From positions 1 to 64,000 of the forward strand of contig NZ_VTPU01000016.1 of the NCBI RefSeq assembly GCF_008274785.1: a stretch of 64,000 nucleotides of DNA. The letters run 5' to 3'. Source of the stretch: Halomonas eurihalina. Its GTDB lineage: Bacteria; Pseudomonadota; Gammaproteobacteria; Pseudomonadales; Halomonadaceae. Position 1 is the stretch's first letter. The number at the start of each line of letters is the position of its first letter. Below the pieces are notes generated by a model. It did no database searches, was not told the DNA's origin, and saw nothing but the letters and a program-made list of their open reading frames with translations. The translations under genes and the position numbers were made by a program. Shown here piece by piece: positions 24,309 to 33,334 of the stretch.

Positions 24309-25706
24309 TTACTGCGCGACGGGCGGTGACGGCCAACGCGGTTCGAGCGCCAGCCGCGTCTCCAGGGCCTTGGCCAGTTTGAGCACGCGATGATCGGCAA
24401 AGCGCGGACCGATCAATTGCACGCTGAGCGGCATGCCGTCACGGGAGAACCCGCCGTTGAGTGATAGCGCCGGTTGCTCGCCCATGTTCCATGGCACGGT
24501 GTAGGCGATGTGCTCGAAGGGTTGCTGCGGATCATTGGTCGGCGAGACCCAGTCGGCGGGAAAGGCAACGTTGGGCGTGGTGGGCGATATCACGGCGTCG
24601 ACATCGTCGAACACCGCTTCGGTGGCACGGCGCATGGCCAGGGTCTGCTCGAAGCCGCGCACCGCCTCGACACCACTGATCCGCCCGCCGTCGTCGGCCC
24701 AGGCGAGGATCGCCGGCAACACGCGCTCGCGCTGTTCGGGCGTCAGCGCTTCCAGGGCACTCCATTGGCGGGTGCGCCAGAAGCGATCCAGGCCATCGAG
24801 CATCGCTCGGGTCAGCACCGGCGCCAGCGGCACCAGGGTGGCGCCTGCCGCCTCGAGATGCGCGGCGGCCTCTTCCACGGCACGGGCGATCTCGTCGTCC
24901 AGCGGCAGACCGCAACCGGCGTCCAGCATCACACCGATGCGCAGCCCCGAGACGTCGCACGCGAGGTCCGTCCAGTCGATCGACTCCGGCGGCAAGCGCG
25001 TGGCGTCGCGGCGGTCGGTGCGCGCCAGGGCCGTCATCATCAGGGCGACGTCGTCGACGCTGCGGGTCATCGGGCCGGCACAACGCCCCACATAGTAGGG
25101 ATCGATGGGAATGCGTCCCTGCGTCGGCTTGAACCCCACGACTCCGCACCAGGCCGCCGGCAGGCGTACCGAGCCGCCGATGTCGGTGCCCACGTGCAAG
25201 GGGCCATAGCCGGCCGCCGCCGCGGCCCCTGCCCCGGAACTCGATCCCCCCGTATTGCAGTCGAGCCGCCAGGGGTTGCGCGTGGTCCCGTGGAAGGAGG
25301 AGCGGCCCGAAGAGAGCATGCCGAAATCCGGGCAAGTCGTCTTGGCCAGCAACAGCGCGTCGTCCTCGGCCAGTCGCGCCGCCGGCGGCGCATCCTCAGC
25401 GGCCGGTGCCTGCTGGCCCAGGCCTGTGCCATTGGGTATCGACGTGCCACGCGTCGCAATCAGTTCCTTGAGAGTGACCGGCACGCCATCCAGCGGACCA
25501 CGAGGCTCTCCGCGCACCCAACGATCGCTCGAGGCGCGCGCCGCTTCCAGGAAGGTTGCCGGGTGGTACCCGTAGAGCGCATTGATATGAGGCTCCCAGC
25601 GGTCGATGTGCCGGACCAGCGTCTCGGCGACATCCAGCGGCGACAGCCTCTTTTGGCGATAGGCATCCAGCAGTTGAGTGGCAGTCATCAGATGGAGAGC
25701 AGTCAT
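24309..25706 (-). CDS. Amidase signature family hydrolase
   Basis: A 465-residue protein with the Ser-cisSer-Lys triad elements: GVPVTLKELIATRG (Lys near residue 82), NTGGSSSGAGAAAAAGYGPL and HVGTDIGGSVRLPAAWCG (the GGSSSG and DIGGSIR loops). This family hydrolyses amides, including Glu-tRNA intermediates, urethanes and aryl amides; the gene lacks GatB/GatC neighbours, so a catabolic amidase is likelier than GatA. The start at 25706 is preferred; GTG at 25718 is an alternative. It lies upstream of the DUF3311 and symporter genes and downstream of a LysR regulator on the same strand, suggesting an uptake-and-hydrolysis unit. Confidence 0.9.
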   Translation of the reverse strand: MTALHLMTATQLLDAYRQKRLSPLDVAETLVRHIDRWEPHINALYGYHPATFLEAARASSDRWVRGEPRGPLDGVPVTLKELIATRGTSIPNGTGLGQQAPAAEDAPPAARLAEDDALLLAKTTCPDFGMLSSGRSSFHGTTRNPWRLDCNTGGSSSGAGAAAAAGYGPLHVGTDIGGSVRLPAAWCGVVGFKPTQGRIPIDPYYVGRCAGPMTRSVDDVALMMTALARTDRRDATRLPPESIDWTDLACDVSGLRIGVMLDAGCGLPLDDEIARAVEEAAAHLEAAGATLVPLAPVLTRAMLDGLDRFWRTRQWSALEALTPEQRERVLPAILAWADDGGRISGVEAVRGFEQTLAMRRATEAVFDDVDAVISPTTPNVAFPADWVSPTNDPQQPFEHIAYTVPWNMGEQPALSLNGGFSRDGMPLSVQLIGPRFADHRVLKLAKALETRLALEPRWPSPPVAQ

Positions 25707-25811
25707 GGGCGATTCCACGTCTTGTTATTGGTGCCCTCAGCTTGGCGTCGCCTGGTGTCTATCGCCATCACAATCATGGTGCCAGGGTGTCCACTTTTTG
25801 TGTGCACTCCT

Positions 25812-26714
25812 TCAAGGCTCACTCAATGTTTGAAGCGATGCGGCCAGCAATCCGAGGCAGGCTTCGGTGGCAAAACTGCGCTGCCGATACCGGTGGAGAT
25901 AAAGGTCCAGCCGGGTATGTTCGAGCTCGCCCCAGGCCAGGGGCACGCTGACCAGCTGGCCGTCCCGACACTCCCGGGCCACCGCCATGGGCGGCAGGAT
26001 CAACAGCCCGGCGCCCGACATGGCCAGTGCCTTCTGGGTTTCCAGAGAGGCCGTGTGAAAGATGGGCTTGAGCGTCACACCCTGGCGTCGTGCCGCCTCG
26101 TCGAGTGCCTGCCGCACGCCATAGCGCTCATCGGGCAGCGCCAGGGGATGGTCGGCCAGTTCGGCCAGCCGCAACTCGGCCCTCCCCGCCAGCGGATGGC
26201 CGGGTGCCATCACCGCATGGTGTTCCAGGCGACTGCTGGCGAACGGCAGGATGTCGTCGTGGCGCGGCATGAAGAAGGTCAGGCCGATATCGGCATCGCC
26301 ACTGCGCAGCGCCTCGACGACTTGGCCGGCACTGGCGATCTGAATATCGAACTGCAACTGCGGGTGACGTTGGCTGAGTTCCCCGAGCACCGGCACGAGC
26401 AGCCCGGAGACCACGCCTTCGGCCACTCTCAGGCTGACCTTGCCGGTACGCAGGCCCTTGAGGTCGCTGATGTGCTCCTGCACCCGCTCGAGATCGCGCA
26501 AGGTGCGGCGCGCCTGGACCGCCAGCAATTCCCCCGCGGCGGTCAGGCGAATGCCACCAGGACCGCGTTCGATCAACGGCGCCCCGAGCTGGTGCTCCAG
26601 CAGGTCGATCTGGCGGCTGATGGCCGTCGGGGCGATATGCAGTCGGGCCGCCGCCTCGCGCAGCGAGTGGCTGCGGGCCACGGTGTCGAAGTAGCGCAGG
26701 GCTCGCCAGTGCAT
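25812..26714 (-). CDS. LysR family transcriptional regulator
   Basis: A 300-residue regulator. The N-terminal winged helix reads MHWRALRYFDTVARSHSLRE then AAARLHIAPTAISRQIDLLE and the usual HQLGAPLIERGPGGIRLTAAG; the rest is the periplasmic-binding-like effector domain. It is the second gene of a run (acetyltransferase, LysR, amidase, DUF3311, symporter) all on the - strand, with 3 bp to the acetyltransferase stop and 105 bp to the amidase. It may control the amidase/symporter genes, though it is not divergent from them as many LysR regulators are. Confidence 0.92.
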   Translation of the reverse strand: MHWRALRYFDTVARSHSLREAAARLHIAPTAISRQIDLLEHQLGAPLIERGPGGIRLTAAGELLAVQARRTLRDLERVQEHISDLKGLRTGKVSLRVAEGVVSGLLVPVLGELSQRHPQLQFDIQIASAGQVVEALRSGDADIGLTFFMPRHDDILPFASSRLEHHAVMAPGHPLAGRAELRLAELADHPLALPDERYGVRQALDEAARRQGVTLKPIFHTASLETQKALAMSGAGLLILPPMAVARECRDGQLVSVPLAWGELEHTRLDLYLHRYRQRSFATEACLGLLAASLQTLSEP

Positions 26715-26717
26715 GGC

Positions 26718-27200
26718 TCAGACCGGAGCCGGGAGGTCGCGCTGCATGATGGTCACTACCTCGCCGCGGTATTCGCGCTGCTCGACGTCCTGCCAGCCCA
26801 GCCGGCGGTAGAGTGCCTGCTGGTCCGGCGTGTAGAGGTAGAAGCGCTCGACGCCGTGCGCTCTAGCCTCTTCCTCGACCCGGCGCACCAGCCGTGAGGC
26901 GATGCCGCGACCGCGCCATTCGGGCAGCACATAGACCGAGGCCAGCCAGGGTGTCAGTTCGCGACGGTCGCTCATGTCGTCGACGACCAGGCTGGCCGTG
27001 CCCACCGGCCGCTCACCGTCCATGGCGGCAAATACCGAAGGCACCCCGGCCAGGCCGCAGTCGCCGCGAAAGTGCCCGACGGCAGCGGCGAAATCGCGGC
27101 CGGAATGCAGATGCCCCCATTCGGCATGGATCCAGTCAGCCAGGGTGGCAACATGAGACGAGTTAGCGTGGATGCGGACGAGAGGCAGGCCTGAACCCAT
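26718..27200 (-). CDS. GNAT family N-acetyltransferase
   Basis: A 160-residue acetyltransferase with LASVYVLPEWRGRGIASRLV (acetyl-CoA loop RGRGIA near residue 97) and FYLYTPDQQALYRRLGWQDV (motif B). ATG at 27200 has an AGGA site. It stops 3 bp before the LysR start, so the two are almost certainly co-transcribed. The substrate is not known. Confidence 0.88.
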   Translation of the reverse strand: MGSGLPLVRIHANSSHVATLADWIHAEWGHLHSGRDFAAAVGHFRGDCGLAGVPSVFAAMDGERPVGTASLVVDDMSDRRELTPWLASVYVLPEWRGRGIASRLVRRVEEEARAHGVERFYLYTPDQQALYRRLGWQDVEQREYRGEVVTIMQRDLPAPV

Positions 27201-27390
27201 GGCGAAAAAATCCTGTCAGCGATGCGTGGCGATGCCGGTGTTCCCCTGGTACAGGGGCGGCACGGCGAAACGCCACAGTATCCCCATTCTCGACGCCGCT
27301 CGCCAGGGTTGGAGCCGCCTCTCAGCCACTGGTCAGCAGTTTGCCCCGCTCCCATGGTTCAGTCACTTGCCTGCCGATGCCACGACGCCC

Positions 27391-27768
27391 TCACTTCGTG
27401 GGTACCGAAGGCGCCGGCCTCGACACCAACCACGCGGCCACCGAGCCCAATAACACCACGATGCCCCAGCGCAGCCAGCCTTCTCCCAAGTGCAGCAGAA
27501 TCATCACCATACTGGCGAAGAGCATCCCCACGGCAACGAACTTGGCACGCCGGGGGATAGCTCGCTCCGTCTCCCAGCTTTCCAACAGCGGCCCGACGTA
27601 GCGCCGTGAGCGGATCCAAGCCTCGAGACGAGGCGATCCTCGAGAGGCACAATACACCGCTGCCAACATGAACTCGGTGGTGGGCAGCAGCGGCAGGAAC
27701 AATCCCAGCAAGCCGATTCCAAAGCTCAGTGACGCCAATACGACCCACCAGATCCGTGCCAACTCCAT
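27391..27768 (-). CDS. YbaN (DUF454) family inner membrane protein
   Basis: A 125-residue protein opening MELARIWWVVLASLSFGIGL followed by LGLFLPLLPTTEFMLAAVYC, the PLLPTTPF signature of YbaN/DUF454, then a loop with GSPRLEAWIRSRRYVGPLLE and two more membrane segments. Function is unknown. ATG at 27768 has GGGGAG directly adjacent, and in-frame ATGs exist a few codons upstream, so the exact start is uncertain. In several bacteria this family sits next to heme or iron uptake genes, as here, downstream of hasF. Confidence 0.85.
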   Translation of the reverse strand: MELARIWWVVLASLSFGIGLLGLFLPLLPTTEFMLAAVYCASRGSPRLEAWIRSRRYVGPLLESWETERAIPRRAKFVAVGMLFASMVMILLHLGEGWLRWGIVVLLGSVAAWLVSRPAPSVPTK

Positions 27769-27901
27769 CTCCCCTCTCTCGACTGGCATGATACCCATGC
27801 CATGTTTCGTCTCATCCCCAATAACGATCGAACGAGTACAAATCCTCACACGGCAAGTCGACATCCATCCCCCAATGACGCCCACGCCGCCAGGTAACGG
27901 T

Positions 27902-29248
27902 TCAGCTTCTGAAACCCGCCGCCACCCGATCAATATCGCCATCATCGAGCACCCCCGCATGCCAGCGCAAGGACAGCCAGGCAAGCAGGTAGTCGTAACG
28001 GGCCCGAGCCAGATCCCGCTGTGCCTCGAATCGCTGCTGCTCGGCATTGAGCGCATCGAGATTGGTGCGCTCCCCTCCCAGGATGCTGCGCCGGGTGGCC
28101 TTCAACCGGGCATCCGCGGCCGCCACGGCATCCCGGAAAGCCCGGATGCGCCGTTGGCTGCTCTGCAAAAGGCGGTACTGACGTTCCACATCGTTGAGCA
28201 ACGCTGCCGTGGTCGCATCCAGTTCGTGGCGAGCCTGATCAAGCGTATCCTCGGCTTGGCGACTGGCCGCCAATACGCGGCCTCCGGTATACAACGGCAC
28301 CTCGATCTCGATACCGACGCTATCGGTGTCGTAGCGCTGGCCCACCTGAGTTTCGGTGCTCGAGTCGCTGATCTGACTGCGGGCGAACAACTGCACGGTG
28401 GGCAGGTGTCCAGCGCGCTGCTGATCGAGGCGTCGCCGAGCCGCCTCCAGCCGATACCGCTCGGCGGCGAGTTCCGAGTTGCGCGCGAGCGCCCACTCCC
28501 GCCAGCGACCCAGCTCGGGGACTTCCTCATCCATCACCGGTGACGTCGATCGCAACGGCGCCAGCTCTCCCCCCTCGGGGAGCCGACCCACTAGCGTACG
28601 CAGTTCGTTGCGAGTCACCTGGCGTCGATCCTGCGCCTCGATCAGGCGTGCCTGGATGACTTGTGACTGCGCCTCGATCTCCAATTGATCGGTCAGGGTT
28701 CCTTCCCCGCTCGCCACGAAGCGTTGGCTGCGCCGCGTCTCTTCACGCAATGCGCGGAGATGAGCTTCGGCCAGCGCCACCTCATCCTGGGCATACAGAG
28801 CGTCCGTATAGGCCTGCAGCACACGAACCGCCAGCGCCTGGCGGGCCCGTTCCCGGCTCAGGCCGGCCGCCTCGGCCAGCGCCTGGCCCTCACGGTACTG
28901 GGCGTAAGCCGCCGCATCGAACAGTGGCTGGGAGAGGGTGAAACTCGACGAATAGCTGGTGTAGTCCAGTTCCCGCGAGGAGTCGCCCAATGCCGTGCTC
29001 CGGCGGACTTTCGAGTCATTGTGCGCTCTCGAATACCGGTAGTTCAGATTCGGCAGCAACGCCGCACGGCCCAGTGCGCGCTCATGTCGACCGGCCGCAC
29101 TCTCGCTCTGCGCCGCCAGCCAGGTCGGGTCATGGCGCAATGCCCGGTCGTAGGCCAGACGGAAGTCCAGCGCCAGTGCCGGCAACGAAGCATGGCAGCA
29201 CAGAACCAACAACAATCCTCTGGACAAGACACGCGACAGCCGGCTCAT
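27902..29248 (-). CDS. hasF: TolC-like outer membrane channel of the heme hemophore secretion system
   Basis: A 448-residue protein with a signal peptide (SRGLLLVLCCHASLPALA) and two repeated outer membrane efflux halves: LDFRLAYDRALRHDPTWLAA, LLPNLNYRYSRAHND and, in the second half, GHLPTVQLFARSQISD, VPLYTGGRV and YDYLLAWLSLRWHAG. It forms the trimeric exit duct used by the HasD/HasE pump. ATG at 29248 overlaps the HasE stop (ATGA). Encoding the channel in the operon, as in some Pseudomonas has loci, makes the export system self-contained. Confidence 0.92.
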   Translation of the reverse strand: MSRLSRVLSRGLLLVLCCHASLPALALDFRLAYDRALRHDPTWLAAQSESAAGRHERALGRAALLPNLNYRYSRAHNDSKVRRSTALGDSSRELDYTSYSSSFTLSQPLFDAAAYAQYREGQALAEAAGLSRERARQALAVRVLQAYTDALYAQDEVALAEAHLRALREETRRSQRFVASGEGTLTDQLEIEAQSQVIQARLIEAQDRRQVTRNELRTLVGRLPEGGELAPLRSTSPVMDEEVPELGRWREWALARNSELAAERYRLEAARRRLDQQRAGHLPTVQLFARSQISDSSTETQVGQRYDTDSVGIEIEVPLYTGGRVLAASRQAEDTLDQARHELDATTAALLNDVERQYRLLQSSQRRIRAFRDAVAAADARLKATRRSILGGERTNLDALNAEQQRFEAQRDLARARYDYLLAWLSLRWHAGVLDDGDIDRVAAGFRS

Positions 29249-30594
29249 GCATCCCCCCAGGCCGTACGCACACGGTCCCACAATGGCTTGAACAGGTAGT
29301 TGAGCAGGCTGCGTTCGCCGGTGCGCACGAACGCTTCGACCGGCATGCCCGCCTTGAGCGCGGGCACCCCGTGGGCGGAAAGAGTCTCGGCGGAAACGGC
29401 GAACCTCAGCCGGTAATAGGGCATGTCCGTTTGCTCGTCGACCAGGCGATCGGCGGAAACCTGGGTCACTTCGCCGGGCAGTCGCGGCGTGCGCGAGCGG
29501 TCGAAGGCGGTGAACATCAACTCCACCGGCAGGCCAGGATGAACCCGATCGACCCGCTCCACCGGCAGTTGCCCTTCGACGATCAGTGGCTCGCCATCGG
29601 GCACGATCTCCATCAAAAGCTCGCCGGGCTGGGCCACGCCGCCCTCAGTGTGCATCGTCAAGCCAACTACCGAGCCCGTGGCCGGCGCGCGGATGCGCGA
29701 GTGCTCCAGATCGAAGGTGCTTGTCGCCAGTTTTCCGTCCAGTTCGTCCGCACGCAGGGTGGCTTGGCTCAGCGCCTCGCCAACCTCTCGCCGGTACTCG
29801 TCTTGGCGCTGGGTATGGCGCAGTCCGAGTTCCGCGATACGCTGGCGCGTCTGAGTCAGATTGCCGCCATCAGCGGCAACCTGTGCCTGCAGCTGGGCAT
29901 AGTCAGCGTCGATCTCCAGCACCCGATTGCGAGGCACGTAACCCTCGTCAGCCAGCTGCCGCAGGTTATCGCGCTGTTCGCCGAGCGCGGCCAAGCGTAC
30001 CCGCTGCTGGGCCAGCGAGGCCTCCAGCCCGGCAGCCTGGGCACGTTCTCCCCGCAGGCTGGCGGCGATACCGTCGAGTTCGGCCTTCAATGCCGCGCGA
30101 CGGCTGGCGAACAGTTGGCGTTGCTGGGCCAATTGTGTCGCAACGGCGGCATCGGGATTCGCCGTCAAGGCCTCGGGGAAGATGACCTGGTCATGCCCAT
30201 CGCGTTCGGCCTCCAACCGGGCGATCTCGGCCAGGGCCGCGGCATGCTGGGTGCGCAGCATTTCGACCTCGCTACGCAGCCGGGTACTATCCAAGTCGAC
30301 CAGCACCTGCCCGCGCTCGACCCGGTCCCCTTCGTTCACCCGCAACCGCTCTACCAGACCACCGACAGGATGCTCCACCGCCTGGCGGTCGCCCGACACC
30401 ACCACCGTGGCCGGCACCGCGATGCCATTGTCCAGCGGCGCCCACGCCGCCCAGGCGACGAACAGGGCGAATCCGCCGAGCAGCATCCAGGCAGCAAGGT
30501 GACGCGGCCGCCGCCGTCGGCGTTGCATGGCCAGCGCCTGCCAGTCGGGGGCCTCGACGGGACGCGACACGGCTGCCTGCTCCCCCCGGCTCAT
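29245..30594 (-). CDS. hasE: HlyD-type membrane fusion protein of the hemophore exporter
   Basis: A 449-residue protein with a single N-terminal membrane helix (HLAAWMLLGGFALFVAWAAW) after a basic cytosolic tail, a long coiled-coil (SEVEMLRTQHAAALAEIARL and following repeats) and C-terminal beta-barrel parts (GSVVGLTMHTEGGVAQPGEL and GLPVELMFTAFDRSRTPRLP). This is the PrtE/HasE layout, the adaptor that links the ABC exporter to TolC. It overlaps the stop of HasD by 4 bp and the start of HasF by 4 bp. Confidence 0.94.
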   Translation of the reverse strand: MSRGEQAAVSRPVEAPDWQALAMQRRRRRPRHLAAWMLLGGFALFVAWAAWAPLDNGIAVPATVVVSGDRQAVEHPVGGLVERLRVNEGDRVERGQVLVDLDSTRLRSEVEMLRTQHAAALAEIARLEAERDGHDQVIFPEALTANPDAAVATQLAQQRQLFASRRAALKAELDGIAASLRGERAQAAGLEASLAQQRVRLAALGEQRDNLRQLADEGYVPRNRVLEIDADYAQLQAQVAADGGNLTQTRQRIAELGLRHTQRQDEYRREVGEALSQATLRADELDGKLATSTFDLEHSRIRAPATGSVVGLTMHTEGGVAQPGELLMEIVPDGEPLIVEGQLPVERVDRVHPGLPVELMFTAFDRSRTPRLPGEVTQVSADRLVDEQTDMPYYRLRFAVSAETLSAHGVPALKAGMPVEAFVRTGERSLLNYLFKPLWDRVRTAWGDA

Positions 30595-32360
30595 GATTGG
30601 GCTCCCGTCGCCATACTGGCGACCCGGTAGGGGCTATGCGTCATCAGCGTCTCGCTCCCGGCCCCTGTCGGCGTTGAGGGGGTAGAGGCCGAGCGCATCA
30701 CTTCCTCGGTGGTGCCGAAGCGCTGCTGGCGCCCTTCCTTGAGCGCCAGCAGATGAGTCGTGGTCTTGAGTACCTGTGGGCGATGGGTAATCAACACCGT
30801 GGTCACGCCTCGTTCGCGCAGCCATGCCAGCGCCGCCTGCAGCGCCTTGTCGCCGGCGTCGTCGAGATTGGCGTTGGGTTCGTCCAGCACCACCAGCGCC
30901 GGCGGCCCGTATAGCGCTCGGGCCAGGGCGATGCGCTGGCGCTGGCCACCGGAAAGCCCCCGGCCACCATCTTCCAGTGGCGTATCGTAGCCCTGGGGCA
31001 GCGAGAGAATCAGTTCGTGTACCCCGGCCGCCCGTGCCGCCTCGATCACCTTGTTCGCATCGGGTTCGGCAAAACGGGCGATATTGTCCGCCACGCTGCC
31101 GGCGAACAATTCGACCTCCTGCGGTAGATAGCCGATGCTCGGCCCCAGGCGGGTCTTGTCCCATTGGCCAAGTTCGGCACCATCCAGGCGCAACTTGCCG
31201 ACCCGGGGCGTCCAGGCGCCCACCAACAATCGTGCCAGGGTCGACTTGCCGGAACCGGAAGGCCCGATCACGCCCAGGCACGCGCCCGCCGCCAAGCGAA
31301 AATCGATCTGCACCAGGGTCGGCACCTTGCCGCCCGGCGGTGCCGCGCTCACGCCTTCCAGCGCCAGTTCGCCGCACGGCGGCGGCAGCGCCATACCGGG
31401 CTGACGCGGTGGATGAGCCTCGAGCAGCGTTGAGAGTCGTTGTTGTGCCAGACGCGTCGAACTCCACTGGCGCCAGGCATTGATCACCTGATCGATCGGA
31501 CTCAACACCCGCCCCATCAGGATCGACCCGGCGATCATCATTCCCGCGCTGATGTCGCCGGCAACCGCCAGCCACGCCCCCAACCCCAACACCAGGGATT
31601 GCAATGCGATACGCAGGCTCTTGGAGATCGCGGTAACCAGCGCGGTGCGTTCGCTGGCCAGCCCCTGTAGCGCGACGTAGCCATCGTGGGGGTGGCGCCA
31701 GCGCCGAGCCAATGCCGTCAGCATGCCCATCGACTCGATCGCCTCGGCATGGCGTAGATGCCCCTCGGCGGTGGCAGCAGCGGAAAGCGACAGTCCGCCC
31801 GCTTGCCGCAACAGTGGCTGCGATAGTCGTTCGTTGAGCCATGCCAGCGTGATCAGCACCAGCGCGCCTACCAATGCCAGAGCACCAATCCAGGGGTGGA
31901 ACAGGAACATCACCAACAGGTAGCACGGAAACCAGGGGGCATCGAAGAAGGCAAACACCGCATTGCCGGTGATGAACTGGCGTAACGAGTCCAGGTCGCG
32001 GGTAGCCTGCCCGGCTGCCGCCTGCCCTTGGCGCAGGCCACGCTCGAAGGCGGCAGCATAGACCCGGTCGCCGAGATGCTCGTCGAGTCGCTCGCCGATC
32101 TGGATCACCGCCAGACTACGCAGGTACTCCAACGCCCCCATCAGCGCCAGCAACCCCAGCGCCATCGCCGTCAACAGCCACAGCGTGGTGGTATTGCCGG
32201 ACGCCAGCACGCGGTCGTAGACCTGCAGCATGTAAAGCGGCGGCACCAGCATCAGCAGGTTGATCACGCCGCTGTACACGCCGATGCCGAGGAAGCCGGC
32301 ACGGTAGCTGCGCAGCGCCTGGCGGATATCGTCACCCGGCGGTTGGTGCGAAGGATGCAT
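30591..32360 (-). CDS. hasD: Type I secretion ABC transporter for the hemophore
   Basis: A 589-residue exporter with an N-terminal membrane domain (six hydrophobic segments from about residue 25 to 300) and an ATPase domain: Walker A GPSGSGKSTLARLL, signature LSGGQRQRIALARAL, Walker B LVVLDEPNANLD and the H-loop TVLITHRPQ. The PrtD/HasD type lacks the C39 peptidase-like domain, as here. It recognises the uncleaved C-terminal signal of HasA. ATG at 32360 has GGGAG upstream and starts MHPSHQPPGDDIRQALRSYR. Confidence 0.95.
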   Translation of the reverse strand: MHPSHQPPGDDIRQALRSYRAGFLGIGVYSGVINLLMLVPPLYMLQVYDRVLASGNTTTLWLLTAMALGLLALMGALEYLRSLAVIQIGERLDEHLGDRVYAAAFERGLRQGQAAAGQATRDLDSLRQFITGNAVFAFFDAPWFPCYLLVMFLFHPWIGALALVGALVLITLAWLNERLSQPLLRQAGGLSLSAAATAEGHLRHAEAIESMGMLTALARRWRHPHDGYVALQGLASERTALVTAISKSLRIALQSLVLGLGAWLAVAGDISAGMMIAGSILMGRVLSPIDQVINAWRQWSSTRLAQQRLSTLLEAHPPRQPGMALPPPCGELALEGVSAAPPGGKVPTLVQIDFRLAAGACLGVIGPSGSGKSTLARLLVGAWTPRVGKLRLDGAELGQWDKTRLGPSIGYLPQEVELFAGSVADNIARFAEPDANKVIEAARAAGVHELILSLPQGYDTPLEDGGRGLSGGQRQRIALARALYGPPALVVLDEPNANLDDAGDKALQAALAWLRERGVTTVLITHRPQVLKTTTHLLALKEGRQQRFGTTEEVMRSASTPSTPTGAGSETLMTHSPYRVASMATGAQS

Positions 32361-32492
32361 CGTGGCGTGCTCCCGAAAAACAGTATAAAGACACAGCAAA
32401 CCGCCAGGGCGATTCGCATCGATCTGAGCCAGTTATCCTCGGGTCACGGTAATTGGCTTGACATCGCGTGCGTGGCGATGACAATGCCGAAC

Positions 32493-32540
32493 GCGGTGCC
32501 CGGTAGGGCACCGCGAAGTACACACTTGAAGTACACACTT
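32493..32540 (-). terminator. Hairpin and 13-bp tandem duplication between hasA and hasD
   Basis: GCGGTGCCC (32493-32501) pairs perfectly with GGGCACCGC (32506-32514) around GGTA. Next to it GAAGTACACACTT is duplicated in tandem at 32515-32527 and 32528-32540. There is no T-run after the stem on the - strand. In known has operons a hairpin after hasA lets the hemophore be made in large excess over its exporter; this element is in the same place. Confidence 0.6.
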
Positions 32541-32600
32541 GCGGCAAGGTGGGAGATGCTTCCGACTCTCCCCTTTGCCTTTTTTATTGAATGGCGCTGC

Positions 32601-33155
32601 TCAGGCGGCCAGAGCCAGGTCGGCGTCGCTGGCGGCAGAAACGCCGATCACGTCGCTGTCGATGCCGGCATCCTCCAGCACCGCCAGCAGGCCACCGTCG
32701 TTGGTGGTACCGGCACTATCCTCGGCCCCCTCCACCGAACCGTTCATCAGCCCCCAGATGACATCGTGAACCGTATTGTCACGACCGCTGTTCTCGGACA
32801 CGATCGGATCATCGAAGGTAAAGGTGATGAAGTCGTCAGCGACGGTGCCATCATTGTTCAGGCCACCGCCTAGAGTCAGCCCCTCCAACGTGCCGGTCAG
32901 CGAGTGAGCACCGAAGTTATAAGAGAGGTCGCCAGTGGCCGAGAAGGCAAAATCGCCATCGTTGTTGGCCATGGCATAAGTATCGCCTTGAAGCGTCCCG
33001 GTCGTATCGACACCATTGGTGTAGAACCCGCCGGTATTGGCCGGATGCTCGCCGTCCACGCCTTCGTCCTCGAACGCCAGCAGCAGCGATTCCAGGCTGC
33101 CGGAGACGAAGGTACCCGGGAAATTGCTTTCATCGTAGGTGTAAGAAATGCTCAT
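32601..33155 (-). CDS. hasA: HasA-type heme-binding hemophore
   Basis: A 184-residue secreted protein beginning MSISYTYDES. HasA landmarks are ANTGGFYTNGVDTTG, GDLSYNFGAHSLTGTL, GRDNTVHDVIWGLMNG and the C-terminal type I secretion signal SDADLALAA. By position Tyr79 and His84 should match the heme-ligand tyrosine and its partner histidine (Tyr75 and His83 in Pseudomonas HasA). His37 may be the distal ligand, but the loop between it and NTGG is far shorter than in Pseudomonas HasA. The protein is exported without N-terminal cleavage, takes heme from hemoglobin and passes it to HasR. ATG at 33155 has AGGAGTTGGAATC. Confidence 0.92.
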   Translation of the reverse strand: MSISYTYDESNFPGTFVSGSLESLLLAFEDEGVDGEHPANTGGFYTNGVDTTGTLQGDTYAMANNDGDFAFSATGDLSYNFGAHSLTGTLEGLTLGGGLNNDGTVADDFITFTFDDPIVSENSGRDNTVHDVIWGLMNGSVEGAEDSAGTTNDGGLLAVLEDAGIDSDVIGVSAASDADLALAA

Positions 33156-33334
33156 GATTCCAACTCCTGACTTGGTTTACCACTGATTGACCGCCGACGG
33201 TTGATCGCCAACGGACGTGGGCACCCTGCCCACTCGCTCCACCGAGTGCTCTGGCCCCGGCGAAACCTCTGGCGATGGTTTCCCATCGCACGAAACCTTC
33301 GCGCTGATGTCTCCTCGACGTTTCGAGGCCTCTC

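Noticed and set aside
24474..26897. 807-residue + strand frame spanning amidase and LysR genes
   Set aside because: It runs opposite two well-supported genes and has Arg/His/Gln-rich shadow composition.
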